A stretch of 5,936 bases of DNA from Alphaproteobacteria bacterium (GTDB taxonomy: Bacteria; Pseudomonadota; Alphaproteobacteria; CACIAM-22H2): positions 1 through 5,936 of the forward strand of contig CANMWW010000163.1 of the NCBI GenBank assembly GCA_947500965.1, written 5' to 3'. Position numbers and translations under genes: made by a program. The notes below the pieces were generated by a model, which saw only the letters and a program-made list of their open reading frames with translations, did no database searches and was not told the DNA's origin. Shown here piece by piece: positions 5,845 through 5,936 of the stretch. Numbering within the stretch: the first letter of the stretch is position 1; the number at the start of each line of letters is the position of its first letter.

Positions 5845-5936
5845 ATGCCAGACGACCACGCGAAATCGCTCTTCCCGCCTGCCGAGTCCCTCGGCCGGCG
5901 CGGCTTCCTCGGCGCCTCGGCGGCCGCGGGATACAC
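5845..5936 (+). CDS. Partial CDS with a twin-arginine (Tat) signal, truncated by the window edge
   Basis: Thirty codons are visible: a hydrophilic start (MPDDHAKSLFPPAESL), then GRRGFLGASAAAGYT, where RRGFL plus the beginning of a small-residue hydrophobic stretch matches the Tat signal consensus. The product is therefore probably folded in the cytoplasm and exported. The mature protein lies outside the window. The leader resembles those I recall from Tat-exported dienelactone-hydrolase-like proteins of alphaproteobacteria, but this is a weak guess because many Tat substrates share such leaders. The start is well supported by AGGAGG at 9 nt. It lies 44 nt downstream of the nucleotidase on the same strand, with a GC hairpin between them. 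Confidence 0.75.
   Translation, partial: MPDDHAKSLFPPAESLGRRGFLGASAAAGY

Overview
The window is very G+C-rich (by eye about 70% or more). All convincing genes lie on the + strand, closely packed and strongly GC-biased at third codon positions. The CobS/CobT pair of the aerobic, cobalt-late cobalamin pathway, preceded by a small J-domain protein with an N-terminal Cys/His-rich segment, points to an alphaproteobacterium. The genus cannot be fixed from the sequence.

Layout: (1) nt 2-511, the 3' part of a MaoC/HTD2-like acyl-CoA hydratase that enters from the left edge. (2) nt 508-1113, a 201-aa J-domain protein whose ATG overlaps the hydratase stop in an ATGA. (3) nt 1114-1219, a 106-bp gap with GC-rich inverted repeats and the cobS ribosome binding site. 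(4) nt 1220-2212, cobS, the AAA+ subunit of cobaltochelatase. (5) nt 2241-4103, cobT, the VWA/MIDAS subunit with a long acidic linker. (6) nt 4104-4183, an 80-bp gap without a T-run terminator. (7) nt 4184-5800, a secreted 5'-nucleotidase/metallophosphatase. (8) nt 5801-5844, a short gap with a perfect GC hairpin and a strong AGGAGG. (9) nt 5845-5936, the start of a gene whose product has a twin-arginine signal and which runs off the right edge.

CobS and CobT together form the AAA+/VWA motor that drives CobN (not in this window) to insert cobalt into hydrogenobyrinic acid a,c-diamide. The J-domain protein just upstream is the least understood member. Its position suggests, but does not prove, a chaperone role for the chelatase or another metalloprotein. 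The hydratase and the nucleotidase look like neighbours by position and have no clear pathway link to cobalamin.

I see no tRNA, rRNA, CRISPR array, insertion sequence, attachment site or cobalamin riboswitch. This looks like ordinary core-genome sequence. The observations worth a second look concern the J-domain protein and small RNA-structure candidates in the gaps, not a clearly new system.
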